Shown piece after piece: positions 44,907-53,830 of a DNA stretch of 64,000 bases. The notes under the pieces were generated by a model. The model made no database searches. It had not been told where the DNA came from and saw only the letters and a program-made list of their open reading frames with translations. This DNA is from Variovorax paradoxus B4 (GTDB taxonomy: Bacteria; Pseudomonadota; Gammaproteobacteria; Burkholderiales; Burkholderiaceae_C). Both the position numbers and the translations under genes were made by a program. The stretch spans positions 1-64,000 of the forward strand of contig NC_022234.1 in NCBI RefSeq assembly GCF_000463015.1, given 5' to 3'. Within the stretch, counting starts at the first letter, position 1. Each line of letters opens with the position of its first letter.

Positions 44907-46415
44907 ATGAGCGATAGGAGCGGGAAGTCGGACTGCTGCGTAGTACCGAAGAAGCTGCCGAACAAGGCTGCGGGGGAAGCTCCTGCGGCGGCGGAGGCGG
45001 TGGAGGGAAGGCGGCAGGCCAAGGGAAATGCCATCGCGGCGCGCATGTCCCGCAGATCGGTGCGGGTCTATGACATGGGAACCGCGCTCGATGGCATACG
45101 ACAGACGGCAAAGGGCCGTCGTGGTGCGAGGTTCACTGGACTGCTGCACCACATCTACGCGGTCGAACGCCTTGAGGCGGCCTACCTTGCGCTCAAGCGC
45201 GACGCGGCCGCTGGGGTGGACGGCCAGACCTGGCAGGCGTACGGGCAGGACCTGGAGGGCAACCTCCTGGATCTGTCCGAACGGTTGGCCCGAGGGGGCT
45301 ACCGGCCCCAGCCTGTGAAGCGGGTGTACATCGACAAGGCCGACGGCAGCAAGCGCCCGCTGGGCGTGCCGGCGCTGGAGGACAAGCTCGTCCAGCGCGC
45401 CACGGTCGAAGTGTTGAACGCCATCTATGAGCAGGACTTCCTCGGGTTCAGCTACGGCTTCAGGCCCGGCAAGAGTGCGCACAACGCGCTGGATGCCGTG
45501 GCGGTAGGTGTGCACAGCAGACGAGTGAGCTGGATTCTCGATGCGGACATTGCCAAGTTCTTCGACACAATCGAAAGGGACTGGCTGGTGAAGTTCATCG
45601 AACACCGCGTGGCGGACACGCGCGTGGTGCGGCTGATCAAGAAATGGCTGCACGCGGGCGTGCTGGAAGAAGGCAGGCTGAGGCAAAGTGAGGTGGGTAC
45701 GGTTCAGGGTGGGAGCATCAGTCCGCTGCTGGCCAACATCTACCTGCACTATGCGTTCGACCTGTGGGTGAAGCAGTGGAGGGGGCGCCATGCCCGAGGC
45801 GACGTGATCGTCGTGCGTTACGCCGACGATTGGGTAGCCGGGTTCCAGTTCCGCGACGATGCCGAGCGCTTCCAGCGCGCGGTGGCCGAGCGGCTGGGCC
45901 AATTCGGGCTGAAGCTGCACCCCGAGAAGACGCGGCTGATCGAGTTCGGGCGCGTCGCCCGGGAGAATCGACGCCGCCGAGGACAAGGCAAGCCGCAGAC
46001 CTTCGACTTCCTGGGGTTCACGCATTGCTGCGGGACGACGAGGAAGGGCCACTTCATGGTCCTGCGGCTCACCAGTGCCAAACGCCTGCGAGCCAAACTG
46101 CAGGTGGTCAAGCTCGAACTCAGAAGGCGCATGCACCAACCCATCCCGGAGCAGGGCCAGTACCTGCGGGCGGTGGTGGCCGGGCATGCGCGCTACTTCG
46201 GCGTGCCGTGCAACGGCGCGCGGCTGAGGACATTCCGCTTCCAGGTCGCCGGGCTGTGGCATCGCACGCTGTGCCGCCGCAGTCAGAGCCATGGCCTGAC
46301 GTGGCGTCGAATGTATCGATTGATGGCGCATTGGCTGCCTGTTGCGAACATCTGCCACCCGTACCCGAACCAGCGTCTGATCGTCATGACCCAAGGCAGG
46401 AGCCGTATGCGGTAG
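44907..46415 (+). CDS. ltrA: Group II intron reverse transcriptase/maturase
   Basis: A 502-residue intron-encoded protein that aids splicing and retrohoming. RT blocks are complete: KRPLGVPALEDKLVQRAT, QDFLGFSYGFRPGKSAHNAL, DIAKFFDTIERDWL, TVQGGSISPLLANIYLH, and the catalytic YADD at 305-308. The maturase X region follows (about 390-500, GIIM domain-like WLPVANICHPYPNQR). No HNH endonuclease domain is seen at the C-terminus, so target-primed insertion probably uses nascent DNA strands. ATG 44907 has AAGGG upstream; the frame is open further up but that part belongs to the structured RNA. Confidence 0.93.
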   Translation: MSDRSGKSDCCVVPKKLPNKAAGEAPAAAEAVEGRRQAKGNAIAARMSRRSVRVYDMGTALDGIRQTAKGRRGARFTGLLHHIYAVERLEAAYLALKRDAAAGVDGQTWQAYGQDLEGNLLDLSERLARGGYRPQPVKRVYIDKADGSKRPLGVPALEDKLVQRATVEVLNAIYEQDFLGFSYGFRPGKSAHNALDAVAVGVHSRRVSWILDADIAKFFDTIERDWLVKFIEHRVADTRVVRLIKKWLHAGVLEEGRLRQSEVGTVQGGSISPLLANIYLHYAFDLWVKQWRGRHARGDVIVVRYADDWVAGFQFRDDAERFQRAVAERLGQFGLKLHPEKTRLIEFGRVARENRRRRGQGKPQTFDFLGFTHCCGTTRKGHFMVLRLTSAKRLRAKLQVVKLELRRRMHQPIPEQGQYLRAVVAGHARYFGVPCNGARLRTFRFQVAGLWHRTLCRRSQSHGLTWRRMYRLMAHWLPVANICHPYPNQRLIVMTQGRSRMR

Positions 46416-46472
46416 CTCCGCACGTACGGATCTGTGGAGGGGGTGCTGGGTGACTGGCATTCCTACTCCTAC
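46400..46472 (+). ncRNA. Group II intron domains V and VI
   Basis: Domain V begins GAGCCGTATGCGG at 46400 and closes with CCGCACGTACGGATC, the near-invariant catalytic hairpin with its AGC triad. Domain VI is the stem GGAG-GGGG-TGC with GCA-TTCC-T-A-CTCC, giving a bulged adenosine for branch formation a few bases before the 3' end. Confidence 0.85.
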
Positions 46473-46474
46473 TG

Positions 46475-47845
46475 TCAGGGGCGTGCCAGCGCCGCAAGGC
46501 CGCGAACATCGGCGGCCGTTCCGAGCGACCAGCAGGCCGCCAGCAGCTCGCTGGTGCGCTGCGCGCCCAGGATGCCGTCGGACAGCCCGTGGAACTTGCG
46601 CTCCAGGTCGGCGTCGCTCATGGGGCGCTGCAGCGAGCCGATGGCATGCTCGATGAACACATGCTCGCGGCGGCCGTCGGTCAGCACGGCAGTCACGTCG
46701 GCGCTGGCCTCGTCGATGCCGTCGTCCACCGTGGCCATCACCTTGCGGCGCAACGCAACCACGTCGGGCCGGTTCACGATCTCGTCGGCGAATTCTTCCT
46801 CGGCCGCGCGGCCGAACAGCAGGCCGGCCGCGCACCCGTGGTAGACGCTGAACTTGCCTTGCAGGCCATCGGCCGGCTCCTTCTTGCCCGTGAGTTCGAG
46901 CACCAGCGAATGCACCTTGAGTTCGATGCGTTCGATCTGCTCCGGCCTGATGCCGCGCTCGCGCAGTTGAACGCAGGCGTCGATGCTCGGGTGAATGACG
47001 ATGCCGCAGGCAAAGGGCTTGTAGCTGTTGAAGGAGATCTCGAAGCGCTCGCCGAGCTCGTCCGTGACTTCGTTCCAGGCGTACTTGGTGGACACCACCT
47101 GCGCCCATCCGCGCGGCGCCTCGATCGCCCTCGGGCTCGCGGTGTAGCCGTGCTGCGCCATCAGCGCGGCCATCAGGCCGGCACGCGCCGCACCGCCCGG
47201 ATGGAAGGGCTTGGTCATGGTGCCGAACTGCTCGCGCAGGCCGACCGGCTGCGACGCGGCAATGCCGAGCGCCATCGCCGTGCGGTCCGCATCGAGGCCG
47301 AGCAGCCGGGCGCAACCCGCCGCCGCGCCGAACATGCCCGTGGTGCCGGTGATGTGCCAGCCGCGGTCGTAGTGCTCGGGGTAGACGGTGTTGCCCAGGC
47401 GGCAGGCCACGTCGATGCCCAGCACCAGCGCATCGAGCACGGCGCGGCCGCTCGCGCCGGTGTGCTCGGCCAGCGCGAGCACGGCCGGGGCCACCGGGCC
47501 GGCGGGATGGATGATGGTCTTGAGGTGGGTGTCGTCGAAGTCGAAGGTGTGCGAGGTGATGCCGTTGAGCAGCGCCGCGCTCGCGATGTCGACCTTCTCG
47601 GCGCGGCCGAGGAGCGTGGCCTGCGGTGCGGGCTGCAGCACCTGCACTGCGGCCAGTGCAGCCTCCATGGCTTCGTGCCGCGCGGCGCCGACAGCGCAGC
47701 CCAGCCAGTTGAGGAAGGTGCGATGCGCCTCGTGGTCCACCGCGTCGCTCCAGCCGCGCGAGGCGTGGCCTGCGACGTATTCGGCAAGGATGCGGGTGAT
47801 GGGAGGGGCGTTGTGGTCGGCGGCGACCTGGGTGTTGCGGGCCAT
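46475..47845 (-). CDS. MmgE/PrpD-family protein
   Basis: A 456-residue member of the MmgE/PrpD (2-methylcitrate dehydratase-like) family, also including aconitate-like dehydratases and isomerases. Signatures include HTFDFDDTHLKTIIHPAGPV, the helical domain GIDVACRLGNTVYPEHYDRG and GTTGMFGAAAGCARLLGLD. Location beside a Bug receptor and a FCD-type GntR regulator suggests catabolism of a tricarboxylate-like or branched dicarboxylate. The gene ends two bases from the group II intron; its own sequence is intact. Confidence 0.88.
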   Translation of the reverse strand: MARNTQVAADHNAPPITRILAEYVAGHASRGWSDAVDHEAHRTFLNWLGCAVGAARHEAMEAALAAVQVLQPAPQATLLGRAEKVDIASAALLNGITSHTFDFDDTHLKTIIHPAGPVAPAVLALAEHTGASGRAVLDALVLGIDVACRLGNTVYPEHYDRGWHITGTTGMFGAAAGCARLLGLDADRTAMALGIAASQPVGLREQFGTMTKPFHPGGAARAGLMAALMAQHGYTASPRAIEAPRGWAQVVSTKYAWNEVTDELGERFEISFNSYKPFACGIVIHPSIDACVQLRERGIRPEQIERIELKVHSLVLELTGKKEPADGLQGKFSVYHGCAAGLLFGRAAEEEFADEIVNRPDVVALRRKVMATVDDGIDEASADVTAVLTDGRREHVFIEHAIGSLQRPMSDADLERKFHGLSDGILGAQRTSELLAACWSLGTAADVRGLAALARP

Positions 47846-47891
47846 GTGTGCGAAGTCTCGGGTGGGTAGCTAAGAAAAAAGGAAACGGGCT

Positions 47892-48863
47892 TCAGGTGTT
47901 GAGTTCGATCTTGCGGTCGCGCGCGAGCCGGGTCCAGCGCGCGAGGTCGGCCTTGATGTAGTCGCCGAACTGCTGCGCGCTCATCGGCATGGGCTCGACG
48001 GCCTCGACCGCGAGCTTCTCGCTCAGGTCGGGCGCCTTGAGCACGGTGTTGAGGGTGTCGTTCAGAAGCTTCACCACGGCCGCCGGCATGCCGGCCGGGC
48101 CGACCACGCCGTACCACTGCATCGCGTCGAAGCCCTTCAGGCCCAGCTCCTCGAGCGTCGGCACGTCCTTGATCTGCGGATGGCGCGCCTTGCCGGTGAC
48201 GGCCAGCGGCCGCGCGCGGCCCGACTTGATGTGCGGCATGGCCGCGGCCAGGCCGGGGAACATGGCCTGGGTCTGGCCGCCCATCAGGTCGGTGAAGGCC
48301 GGTGCCACGCCGCGGTAGGGCACGTGGGTCATCTGCAGGTCGGTCTGCTGCTTGAACAGTTCCATCGTCAGGTGCGTGAGCGAGCCCGCGCCCGCCGAGC
48401 CGTAGCTGAGCTTGCCCGCCTGGCTCTTCGCGTAGTCGACGAACTGCTTGAAGTCCTTGGCCGGCAGGTCGGTGTTGATGACCAGCACATTGGGCGTGCC
48501 GCCGATCATGCCGATGGGCGTGAAGTCCTTCACCGGGTCGTAGGGCAGCTGGCGCGTGGCCGGGCTGGTGCCGTGCGTGGCGACGTAGCCCTGCATCAGC
48601 GTGTAGCCGTCGGCCGGCGCGCGCGCCGTATTTTGCGATGCGATCACGCCGCCGCCGCCGCCCTGGTTGTCGACCACGAAGGTCTGGTTGAGCAGCTTGC
48701 CCCAGCGTTCGGTGACGGTGCGGCCCACCATGTCGCTGCCGCCGCCGGCCGCCACCGGCACGATGTAGCGGATCGGCTTGCTCGGAAAGTCCTGCGCGTG
48801 CGCGAGGCCTTGAAGCCCGAGCAGGGCGGAAGGAATCGCCAGGGTGAAGGTTCGGCGTTGCAT
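47892..48863 (-). CDS. Bug-family (TctC-type) periplasmic solute receptor
   Basis: A 323-residue TTT-class receptor with a signal peptide ending LAHAQ near residue 24. Family motifs: FPSKPIRYIVPVAAGGGSDM, FVVDNQGGGGGVIASQ, LSYGSAGAGSLTHLTMELF, HVPYRGVAPAFTDLMGGQ. Start ATG 48863 has CGGAG at 7-base spacing. It lies between the GntR regulator and the MmgE/PrpD gene, so it likely binds the carboxylate that the latter processes. No TctA/TctB membrane genes are in the window. Confidence 0.88.
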   Translation of the reverse strand: MQRRTFTLAIPSALLGLQGLAHAQDFPSKPIRYIVPVAAGGGSDMVGRTVTERWGKLLNQTFVVDNQGGGGGVIASQNTARAPADGYTLMQGYVATHGTSPATRQLPYDPVKDFTPIGMIGGTPNVLVINTDLPAKDFKQFVDYAKSQAGKLSYGSAGAGSLTHLTMELFKQQTDLQMTHVPYRGVAPAFTDLMGGQTQAMFPGLAAAMPHIKSGRARPLAVTGKARHPQIKDVPTLEELGLKGFDAMQWYGVVGPAGMPAAVVKLLNDTLNTVLKAPDLSEKLAVEAVEPMPMSAQQFGDYIKADLARWTRLARDRKIELNT

Positions 48864-48916
48864 GTCTTGTCTCCGGTTGGTTGGTTTGTCTAAGCGAGGG
48901 GCGTCGCGCCGCGCCT

Positions 48917-49606
48917 TCAGCGGCGGCTCTGCAGGCGGTCGTAGGCGTCGCTCACATGGCGCGCCATGAGGTCTTCGCAGCGCGCGATGTCGCCCTTGCG
49001 CAGCGCACGCGCGATGCGCGTGTGCTCGGCGATCGACGCCCGCATGCCCATGTCCTGCGACAGGTTCTTCAGGCGCGACAGGTGCAGCTTCTGCACCACG
49101 GTGCGGTAGGTCGCGGCCAGCGCGTGGTTGCCCGCCGCCTCGACGATGGCCCAGTGGAAGTTCAGGTTCTCGCGGTAGTAGCGCTGCACGTCGTGCACGG
49201 CAAAGGCGGCGTTCATCGCGTCGATGGAGGCATCGAGCCGGTCGGCGAGCGCAAGGCGCGCCGGCGCCTCGAGCCGCGCCGCGCGGCGCCCGGCAAAGCC
49301 GTCGAGCAGCCCGCGCATCTCGTAGAGCTCGCGCACCTCGTCGCCGGTGGGCTCGCGCACGAAGACGCCAGCGTGCTTGCGCGCGACCACGAGGCCGGTG
49401 CTTTCGAGTTCGCGCAGGGCCTCGCGCACCGGCACCCGCGAAACGCCGAGCCGGGTGGCCACGTCGGGCTCGTTGATGCGCTGGCCGGGCCTGAGTTCGC
49501 CGCGCAGGATCATGGCCAGCATGTCGTCGCGCACCAGCTTCGCGAGCGGCGTGTCGCGCACGGTCGAGAGGTGGTCGGCAGAGAGTTCGGCGAGCCAGGG
49601 CAGCAT
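48917..49606 (-). CDS. GntR-family regulator, FCD (FadR) subgroup
   Basis: A 229-residue regulator: GntR winged helix (about 18-85, LRPGQRINEPDVATRLGVSR, VPVREALRELESTGLV) and an all-helical FCD effector domain (about 100-220) with metal ligands in ELYEMRGLLDGFA and NLNFHWAIVEAAGN. It is the first gene of the Bug-MmgE/PrpD operon and divergent from the CoA-transferase operon; the palindrome at 49633-49642 between them is a typical operator for this class. It likely represses both sets until a carboxylate binds. Confidence 0.92.
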   Translation of the reverse strand: MLPWLAELSADHLSTVRDTPLAKLVRDDMLAMILRGELRPGQRINEPDVATRLGVSRVPVREALRELESTGLVVARKHAGVFVREPTGDEVRELYEMRGLLDGFAGRRAARLEAPARLALADRLDASIDAMNAAFAVHDVQRYYRENLNFHWAIVEAAGNHALAATYRTVVQKLHLSRLKNLSQDMGMRASIAEHTRIARALRKGDIARCEDLMARHVSDAYDRLQSRR

Positions 49607-49632
49607 GCAAGGTCCTTTGGGTTGCAGGAATA

Positions 49633-49642
49633 TCGTATACGA
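49633..49642. promoter_or_regulatory. GntR/FCD operator palindrome
   Basis: TCGTATACGA, a perfect 10-bp palindrome within the form TNGTATACNA recognised by FCD-type GntR regulators. It lies 27 bp upstream of the GntR start and in the shared divergent promoter region. Confidence 0.6.
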
Positions 49643-49678
49643 CAGCAGCCGTAAATGTCCACTGTTTATATAAAAGTG

Positions 49679-49707
49679 TTGACACTTATTGGATCAATGA
49701 AAACAAT
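49679..49707 (+). promoter_or_regulatory. Sigma-70-type promoter of the CoA-transferase operon
   Basis: Consensus -35 TTGACA at 49679-49684, 17-bp spacer, -10-like AACAAT at 49702-49707, 33 bp before the CoA-transferase ATG. The surrounding 80 bp are AT-rich against a very GC-rich background. Confidence 0.55.
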
Positions 49708-49739
49708 CAGGCCTCTTCAAGGCCTTTCATCGAGTCCGC

Positions 49740-50930
49740 ATGCCCCATTTGCCCGCCTCTTCCGCCCTGCAAAGATTTCGCGTCGTCGACCTGACCCAGG
49801 TCCGCGCCGGCCCCACCGCCTGCAGGCAGCTCGCCGACTGGGGGGCCGACGTGATCCAGGTGCAGATGCCCGAGCACATGCGCGGCGACGACACGCTGGG
49901 CGGGCAGGACGGTTCCGACTACCAGTACACCCATCGCAACAAGCGCTCGATCACGCTCAACCTGAAGGAGGAGGAGGGCGTTGCCACCCTCAAGCGCCTG
50001 ATCGCGAATGCCGACGTGGTGGTCGAGAACTTCCGGCCCGACGTCAAGTTCCGCCTCGGCATCGACTACGAAACGCTCGCTGAAGACAACCCCGGCCTGG
50101 TCTACGCCAGCATCTCGGGCTTTGGCCAGAGCGGTCCGCTCGCCAGGCGCCCGGGCTTCGACCAGATCGCGCAGGGCATGGGTGGCCTGATGTCGGTCAC
50201 CGGCCTGCCGGGCGACGGGCCCGTGCGCGTGGGCATTCCGATCGCCGACCTGTGCGCCGGCATCTTCGCGGCGCAGGGCATCCTGGTCGCGTTGCTGGAG
50301 CGCGAGGCCTCGGGCCGCGGCCAGTGGCTGCACACCTCGCTGCTCGAGGCGATGGTCTACATGATGGATTTCCAGACCTCGCGCTACCTGATCGATGGCG
50401 AGGTGGGCACGCAGGCCGGCAACTTCCATCCGACCAGCATTCCGACGGGTGTCTACAAGGCGCGCGACGGCTACATCAATATTGCCGTCTTCGGCTCCAA
50501 GATCTGGGAGCGCTTCTGCCACATCCTCGGCGCGCCCGAATGGATCGAGGACGCGCGCTACCACGACAAGGCCTCGCGCTCGGTCAACCGCGACGCGCTC
50601 AACGCCGAGATCGACCGGCGCCTGGCCGCCCACGACCGCAACCACTGGATCGAGCAGTTCAACGCAGGCGGCGTGGCCTGCGGCCTGATCAGCGACATGC
50701 GCGAAGTGTTCGAGGAGCCGCAGATCCAGCACCTGGGCATGGTCAAGCACGTGGTCTCGCCGCGGCTCGGCCCGCAGCGGCTCGTCGGCCAGCCGATGCA
50801 GCTCGAGCGCACGCCCAGCACCATCGCGCGCGCGGCGCCGCGGCGCGGAGAACACACGGAGGAAGTCCTTGGCGAACTGGGCATCGGCCCGGACGACCTC
50901 GCCCGAATGAAAGCGACCGGAGTCTATTGA
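49740..50930 (+). CDS. CaiB/BaiF class III CoA-transferase
   Basis: A 396-residue family III CoA-transferase moving CoA between carboxylates through an enzyme-bound aspartyl thioester. The catalytic aspartate is D170 in VGIPIADLCAGIFAAQG. Other motifs: LRVVDLTQVRAGP-like RFRVVDLTQVRAGPTACRQL, NKRSITLNLKEEEG, VVVENFRPDVKFRLG and YASISGFGQSGPLARRPGFD. It is the first gene of an operon with a crotonase, an MDR oxidoreductase, a Bug receptor and a GntR regulator, and so activates the imported acid. Confidence 0.92.
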   Translation: MPHLPASSALQRFRVVDLTQVRAGPTACRQLADWGADVIQVQMPEHMRGDDTLGGQDGSDYQYTHRNKRSITLNLKEEEGVATLKRLIANADVVVENFRPDVKFRLGIDYETLAEDNPGLVYASISGFGQSGPLARRPGFDQIAQGMGGLMSVTGLPGDGPVRVGIPIADLCAGIFAAQGILVALLEREASGRGQWLHTSLLEAMVYMMDFQTSRYLIDGEVGTQAGNFHPTSIPTGVYKARDGYINIAVFGSKIWERFCHILGAPEWIEDARYHDKASRSVNRDALNAEIDRRLAAHDRNHWIEQFNAGGVACGLISDMREVFEEPQIQHLGMVKHVVSPRLGPQRLVGQPMQLERTPSTIARAAPRRGEHTEEVLGELGIGPDDLARMKATGVY

Positions 50931-51748
50931 TGAACATGGCCAATCCACCCACCTACGAATCCAGCACCGAGCGCGTGCAGGCCTGGCTCGACGCCGGCAC
51001 GCTGCACATCCGCTTCAACAACCCCGCGCGGCACAACGCGCTGTCGGTCGACATGTGGGAGGCGGTGCCGCGGCTGCTTCGCACGGCGCAGGACGACGAC
51101 CGCGTGCGCCTGGCCGTGTTCTCGGGTGCGGGCGAGAAGGCCTTCGTCTCGGGCGCCGACATCTCGCAGTTCGAGGACATGCGCGCCGCGCGCGAGGCCG
51201 TCGCCCGCTACGAGGCGATGGCCGAGGATGCGCTGATGAGCATCCACGACTTCCCCAAGCCCACGCTCGCCTGCATCCGAGGCTACTGCATCGGCGGCGG
51301 CGTGAACGTGGCGATCAGCTGCGACATCCGCATCGCCGCAGAGGATGCGGTGTTCTCCATTCCGGCAGCGCGCCTGGGCCTGGGCTACCGCTACTCCGCG
51401 ATGAAGAACCTGGTCGACCTGATCGGCCCCGGCGCCGCGAAGGACCTGTTCTTCACCGCCCGGCGCATCGATGCCGCAGAGGCCAAGGCGCTCGGCCTGG
51501 TGACGCGCGTGAGCGCGCCCGCCGCGCTGGAACAGCTGCTGGCCGAATACACCGGCGCGATCGCCGATAACGCGCCGCTCACCATCGCGGCGGGCAAGGC
51601 GATCACGCGCGAAATCCTCAAGCCCTCGCCGGAACTCGACCAGGCGCTGTGCGCCTCGCTGATCCGCGGCTGCTTCGAGAGCGCCGACTACACCGAAGGC
51701 CGCACCGCCTTCATGCAGAAACGCAAGCCGGTCTTCACGGGCCGCTGA
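50930..51748 (+). CDS. Enoyl-CoA hydratase/isomerase (crotonase) family protein
   Basis: A 272-residue crotonase. Core motifs LHIRFNNPARHNALSVDMW, oxyanion region EKAFVSGADISQFEDM and CIRGYCIGGGVNVAISCDIR. Its ATG shares one base with the CoA-transferase stop (TGATG), so the two are translationally coupled. It acts on the CoA ester made by that enzyme; hydration, isomerisation or ring cleavage cannot be distinguished. Confidence 0.9.
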   Translation: MNMANPPTYESSTERVQAWLDAGTLHIRFNNPARHNALSVDMWEAVPRLLRTAQDDDRVRLAVFSGAGEKAFVSGADISQFEDMRAAREAVARYEAMAEDALMSIHDFPKPTLACIRGYCIGGGVNVAISCDIRIAAEDAVFSIPAARLGLGYRYSAMKNLVDLIGPGAAKDLFFTARRIDAAEAKALGLVTRVSAPAALEQLLAEYTGAIADNAPLTIAAGKAITREILKPSPELDQALCASLIRGCFESADYTEGRTAFMQKRKPVFTGR

Positions 51749-51767
51749 GAACAACAGGAGACACACC

Positions 51768-52757
51768 ATGCAGTCGTACTGGATGCAGATGAGCGGCGAG
51801 GCAACCCTCCTCGAAATGCGCGAGGCGGAGGTTCCGAAGCCGGGAGCGGACCAGTTGCTCGTGCGCATGCACGCGGCGGCGCTCAACCGCGGCGAGTTCG
51901 TCTCGGGCCACGGCCTGCACGGCCCGGCCGGCAGCTGGAAAGCCATTGGCGGCGAGGGCGCCGGCGAGGTGGTGGCCACCGGCGCCGAGGTCACGCGCTT
52001 TCGCCCGGGCGACCGCGTGATGGGCCGCTGCGCGGGCGCCTTCGCCGAATACGCGCTGATGGAAGAGATCGAGGCAATGGCCATGCCGTCCAACCTGTCG
52101 TGGGAAGAAGCGGCTGGCGTCGCGCTGACTTTCCTGGTCTCGTACGACATGCTGGTGCTGCAGGGGCGGCTGCGCGCCGGCGAGTGGGTGCTGATCAACG
52201 GCGTGTCCTCGGGCGTGGGCGTGGCCTCGCTGCAGCTGGCCAAGGCGCTGGGCGCGAAGGTGATCGGCACCTCGGGCTCGGCCGACAAGCTGGCGCTGCT
52301 GCAGAGCCTGGGGCTCGACGTCGCCATCCGCACGCGCACGCCCGACTTCGCGGCCGCCGTGCTGGAGGCGACCCGGGAGCACGGCGCCGACCTTGTCATC
52401 AACACCGTCGGCGGCACGGTGTTCGCCGAGAACGTCCGCGCCATGGCCTTCGAAGGCCGGCTCGCCACCGTGGGCTATGTCGACGGCGTGGTGAAGGCGG
52501 AGCTCGACCTGGCGGCGCTGCACGCGAAGCGGCTCACCGTGTTCGGCGTGTCCAACAAGCTGCGCAGCAAGGCGCAGCGCGCGGCCGCGGTGCCGGGCTT
52601 CGTGGCCGACGTGCTGCCGCACATTGCCTCGGGCCGCGTCAGGCCGCGCATCGACCGGGTTTTCGACTTCGCGCAGCTGAAGGAAGCGAAGGACCGGATG
52701 GAAAGCGCCGGCCATGTCGGAAAGATCGCGCTGCGCATGCCGGCCGCAACGGCCTGA
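51768..52757 (+). CDS. MDR-family zinc-independent NAD(P)H oxidoreductase (quinone oxidoreductase type)
   Basis: A 329-residue medium-chain dehydrogenase/reductase. GroES-like N-domain (about 1-120, GGEGAGEVVATGAEVTRFRPG core) and Rossmann domain (about 130-270, LINGVSSGVGVASLQLAKAL). The cysteine cluster and catalytic zinc ligands of alcohol dehydrogenases are absent, so it belongs to the quinone oxidoreductase/enoyl reductase branch. In the operon it probably reduces an enoyl or enone intermediate. The start has GGAGA upstream at good spacing. Confidence 0.88.
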   Translation: MQSYWMQMSGEATLLEMREAEVPKPGADQLLVRMHAAALNRGEFVSGHGLHGPAGSWKAIGGEGAGEVVATGAEVTRFRPGDRVMGRCAGAFAEYALMEEIEAMAMPSNLSWEEAAGVALTFLVSYDMLVLQGRLRAGEWVLINGVSSGVGVASLQLAKALGAKVIGTSGSADKLALLQSLGLDVAIRTRTPDFAAAVLEATREHGADLVINTVGGTVFAENVRAMAFEGRLATVGYVDGVVKAELDLAALHAKRLTVFGVSNKLRSKAQRAAAVPGFVADVLPHIASGRVRPRIDRVFDFAQLKEAKDRMESAGHVGKIALRMPAATA

Positions 52758-52797
52758 CTGCAAGGCGCACCACAACTACAAAGAAGGAGACAAGCGC

Positions 52798-53769
52798 ATG
52801 CAAACGAAGAACCTCGTCCTCGCATTGGGGCTCTGCGCGTTCGGCCACGCCGCTTGGGCGCAGCCCGCGGACTATCCGAGCAAGCCGATCCGCCTCGTGA
52901 TCGGCTTCGCCCCGGGCGGCGCGGCCGACTACGTGGCCCGCGCGATGGGCGATGCCTTTTCCAAGGCGCTCGGCCAGCCGGTGGTGATCGACAACAAGCC
53001 CGGCAACGGATCGAGCATTGCCGCGGACATCGTGGCCAAGGCGCCGCCCGACGGCTACACGCTGCTGATCGCGAGCCCGAGCAGCATCTCGGTGAACCCG
53101 GCGCTCAATTCCAGGCTGTCGTACTCCGCGCGCGACCTCGCGCCCGTCACCAGGATCACCACCTCGCCGCTGGTGCTGGCGGTCAACCCCGCGACCGGCA
53201 TCCGCTCGGTGGCCGACCTCATCGCGGCGGCGAAGAAGAACCCCGGCAAGCTCAACTATTCGACCTCGGGCAACGGCTCGGCGCCGCACCTCGGGGCCGC
53301 GCTGTTCAGCCAGGTGACCGGCACGGAGATGACGCACATCCCGTACCGCGGCGGCAGCCTGGCGATCCAGTCGGTGATGGCGGGCGACACGCAGCTGACC
53401 TTCGGTACCTCGCCCTCGGTGCTGCCCATGGCCAGCGGCGGCAAGCTGCTGGCGCTGGCCGTGAGCACGCGCGAGCGCTCGCCGCTGGTGCCTGGCCTCC
53501 CCGGCATGAAGGAAGCAGGCCTGCCCGACTACCACATCGAGTTCTGGTACGGCATGTTCGTGCCGGCCGGCACCCCGGCGCCCATCGTGAAGAAGATCTA
53601 CGATGCAACGATTGCCGCGATGCAGCAGCCCTCGGTCAAGGCCTCGCTGGCGCGCGACGGCACCGAGGTGTCGGTGTCCGCATCGCCCGAGCAGTTCAGC
53701 AGCTTCCTGGCGGAGGACGGCAAGTTCTGGGTCAAGCTGGTCAAGAGCGCGAACGTCAAGGTCGACTAG
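52798..53769 (+). CDS. Bug-family (TctC-type) periplasmic solute receptor
   Basis: A 323-residue TTT-class receptor, third in the window. Signal peptide to about residue 21 (LALGLCAFGHAAWAQ). Motifs YPSKPIRLVIGFAPGGAADY, VVIDNKPGNGSSIAAD, NYSTSGNGSAPHLGAALF and IPYRGGSLAIQSVMAGD. AAGGAGA lies eight bases before ATG 52798. Gene order puts it with the CoA-transferase pathway and the following GntR regulator. Confidence 0.9.
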   Translation: MQTKNLVLALGLCAFGHAAWAQPADYPSKPIRLVIGFAPGGAADYVARAMGDAFSKALGQPVVIDNKPGNGSSIAADIVAKAPPDGYTLLIASPSSISVNPALNSRLSYSARDLAPVTRITTSPLVLAVNPATGIRSVADLIAAAKKNPGKLNYSTSGNGSAPHLGAALFSQVTGTEMTHIPYRGGSLAIQSVMAGDTQLTFGTSPSVLPMASGGKLLALAVSTRERSPLVPGLPGMKEAGLPDYHIEFWYGMFVPAGTPAPIVKKIYDATIAAMQQPSVKASLARDGTEVSVSASPEQFSSFLAEDGKFWVKLVKSANVKVD

Positions 53770-53830
53770 AGACCGGCGGGGCAGCGCGGAGCGCGCGGGA
53801 TCCGAGCCCGTCTGAAGTTAGGATTGCCCC

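Larger units (their letters stand above)
44539..46472 (+). mobile_element. Group II intron with encoded reverse transcriptase/maturase
   Basis: About 1.93 kb. The 5' end is set approximately at GTGTTG (44539), resembling the GUGYG consensus; it could be some bases further in. The first 370 bases are structured RNA (domains I-III), then the maturase gene in domain IV, then domain V and VI ending in CTAC at 46472. It lies two bases past the MmgE/PrpD stop, in antisense orientation to the interrupted operon. The maturase frame and domains V-VI are intact, so it may still be mobile. Confidence 0.85.
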
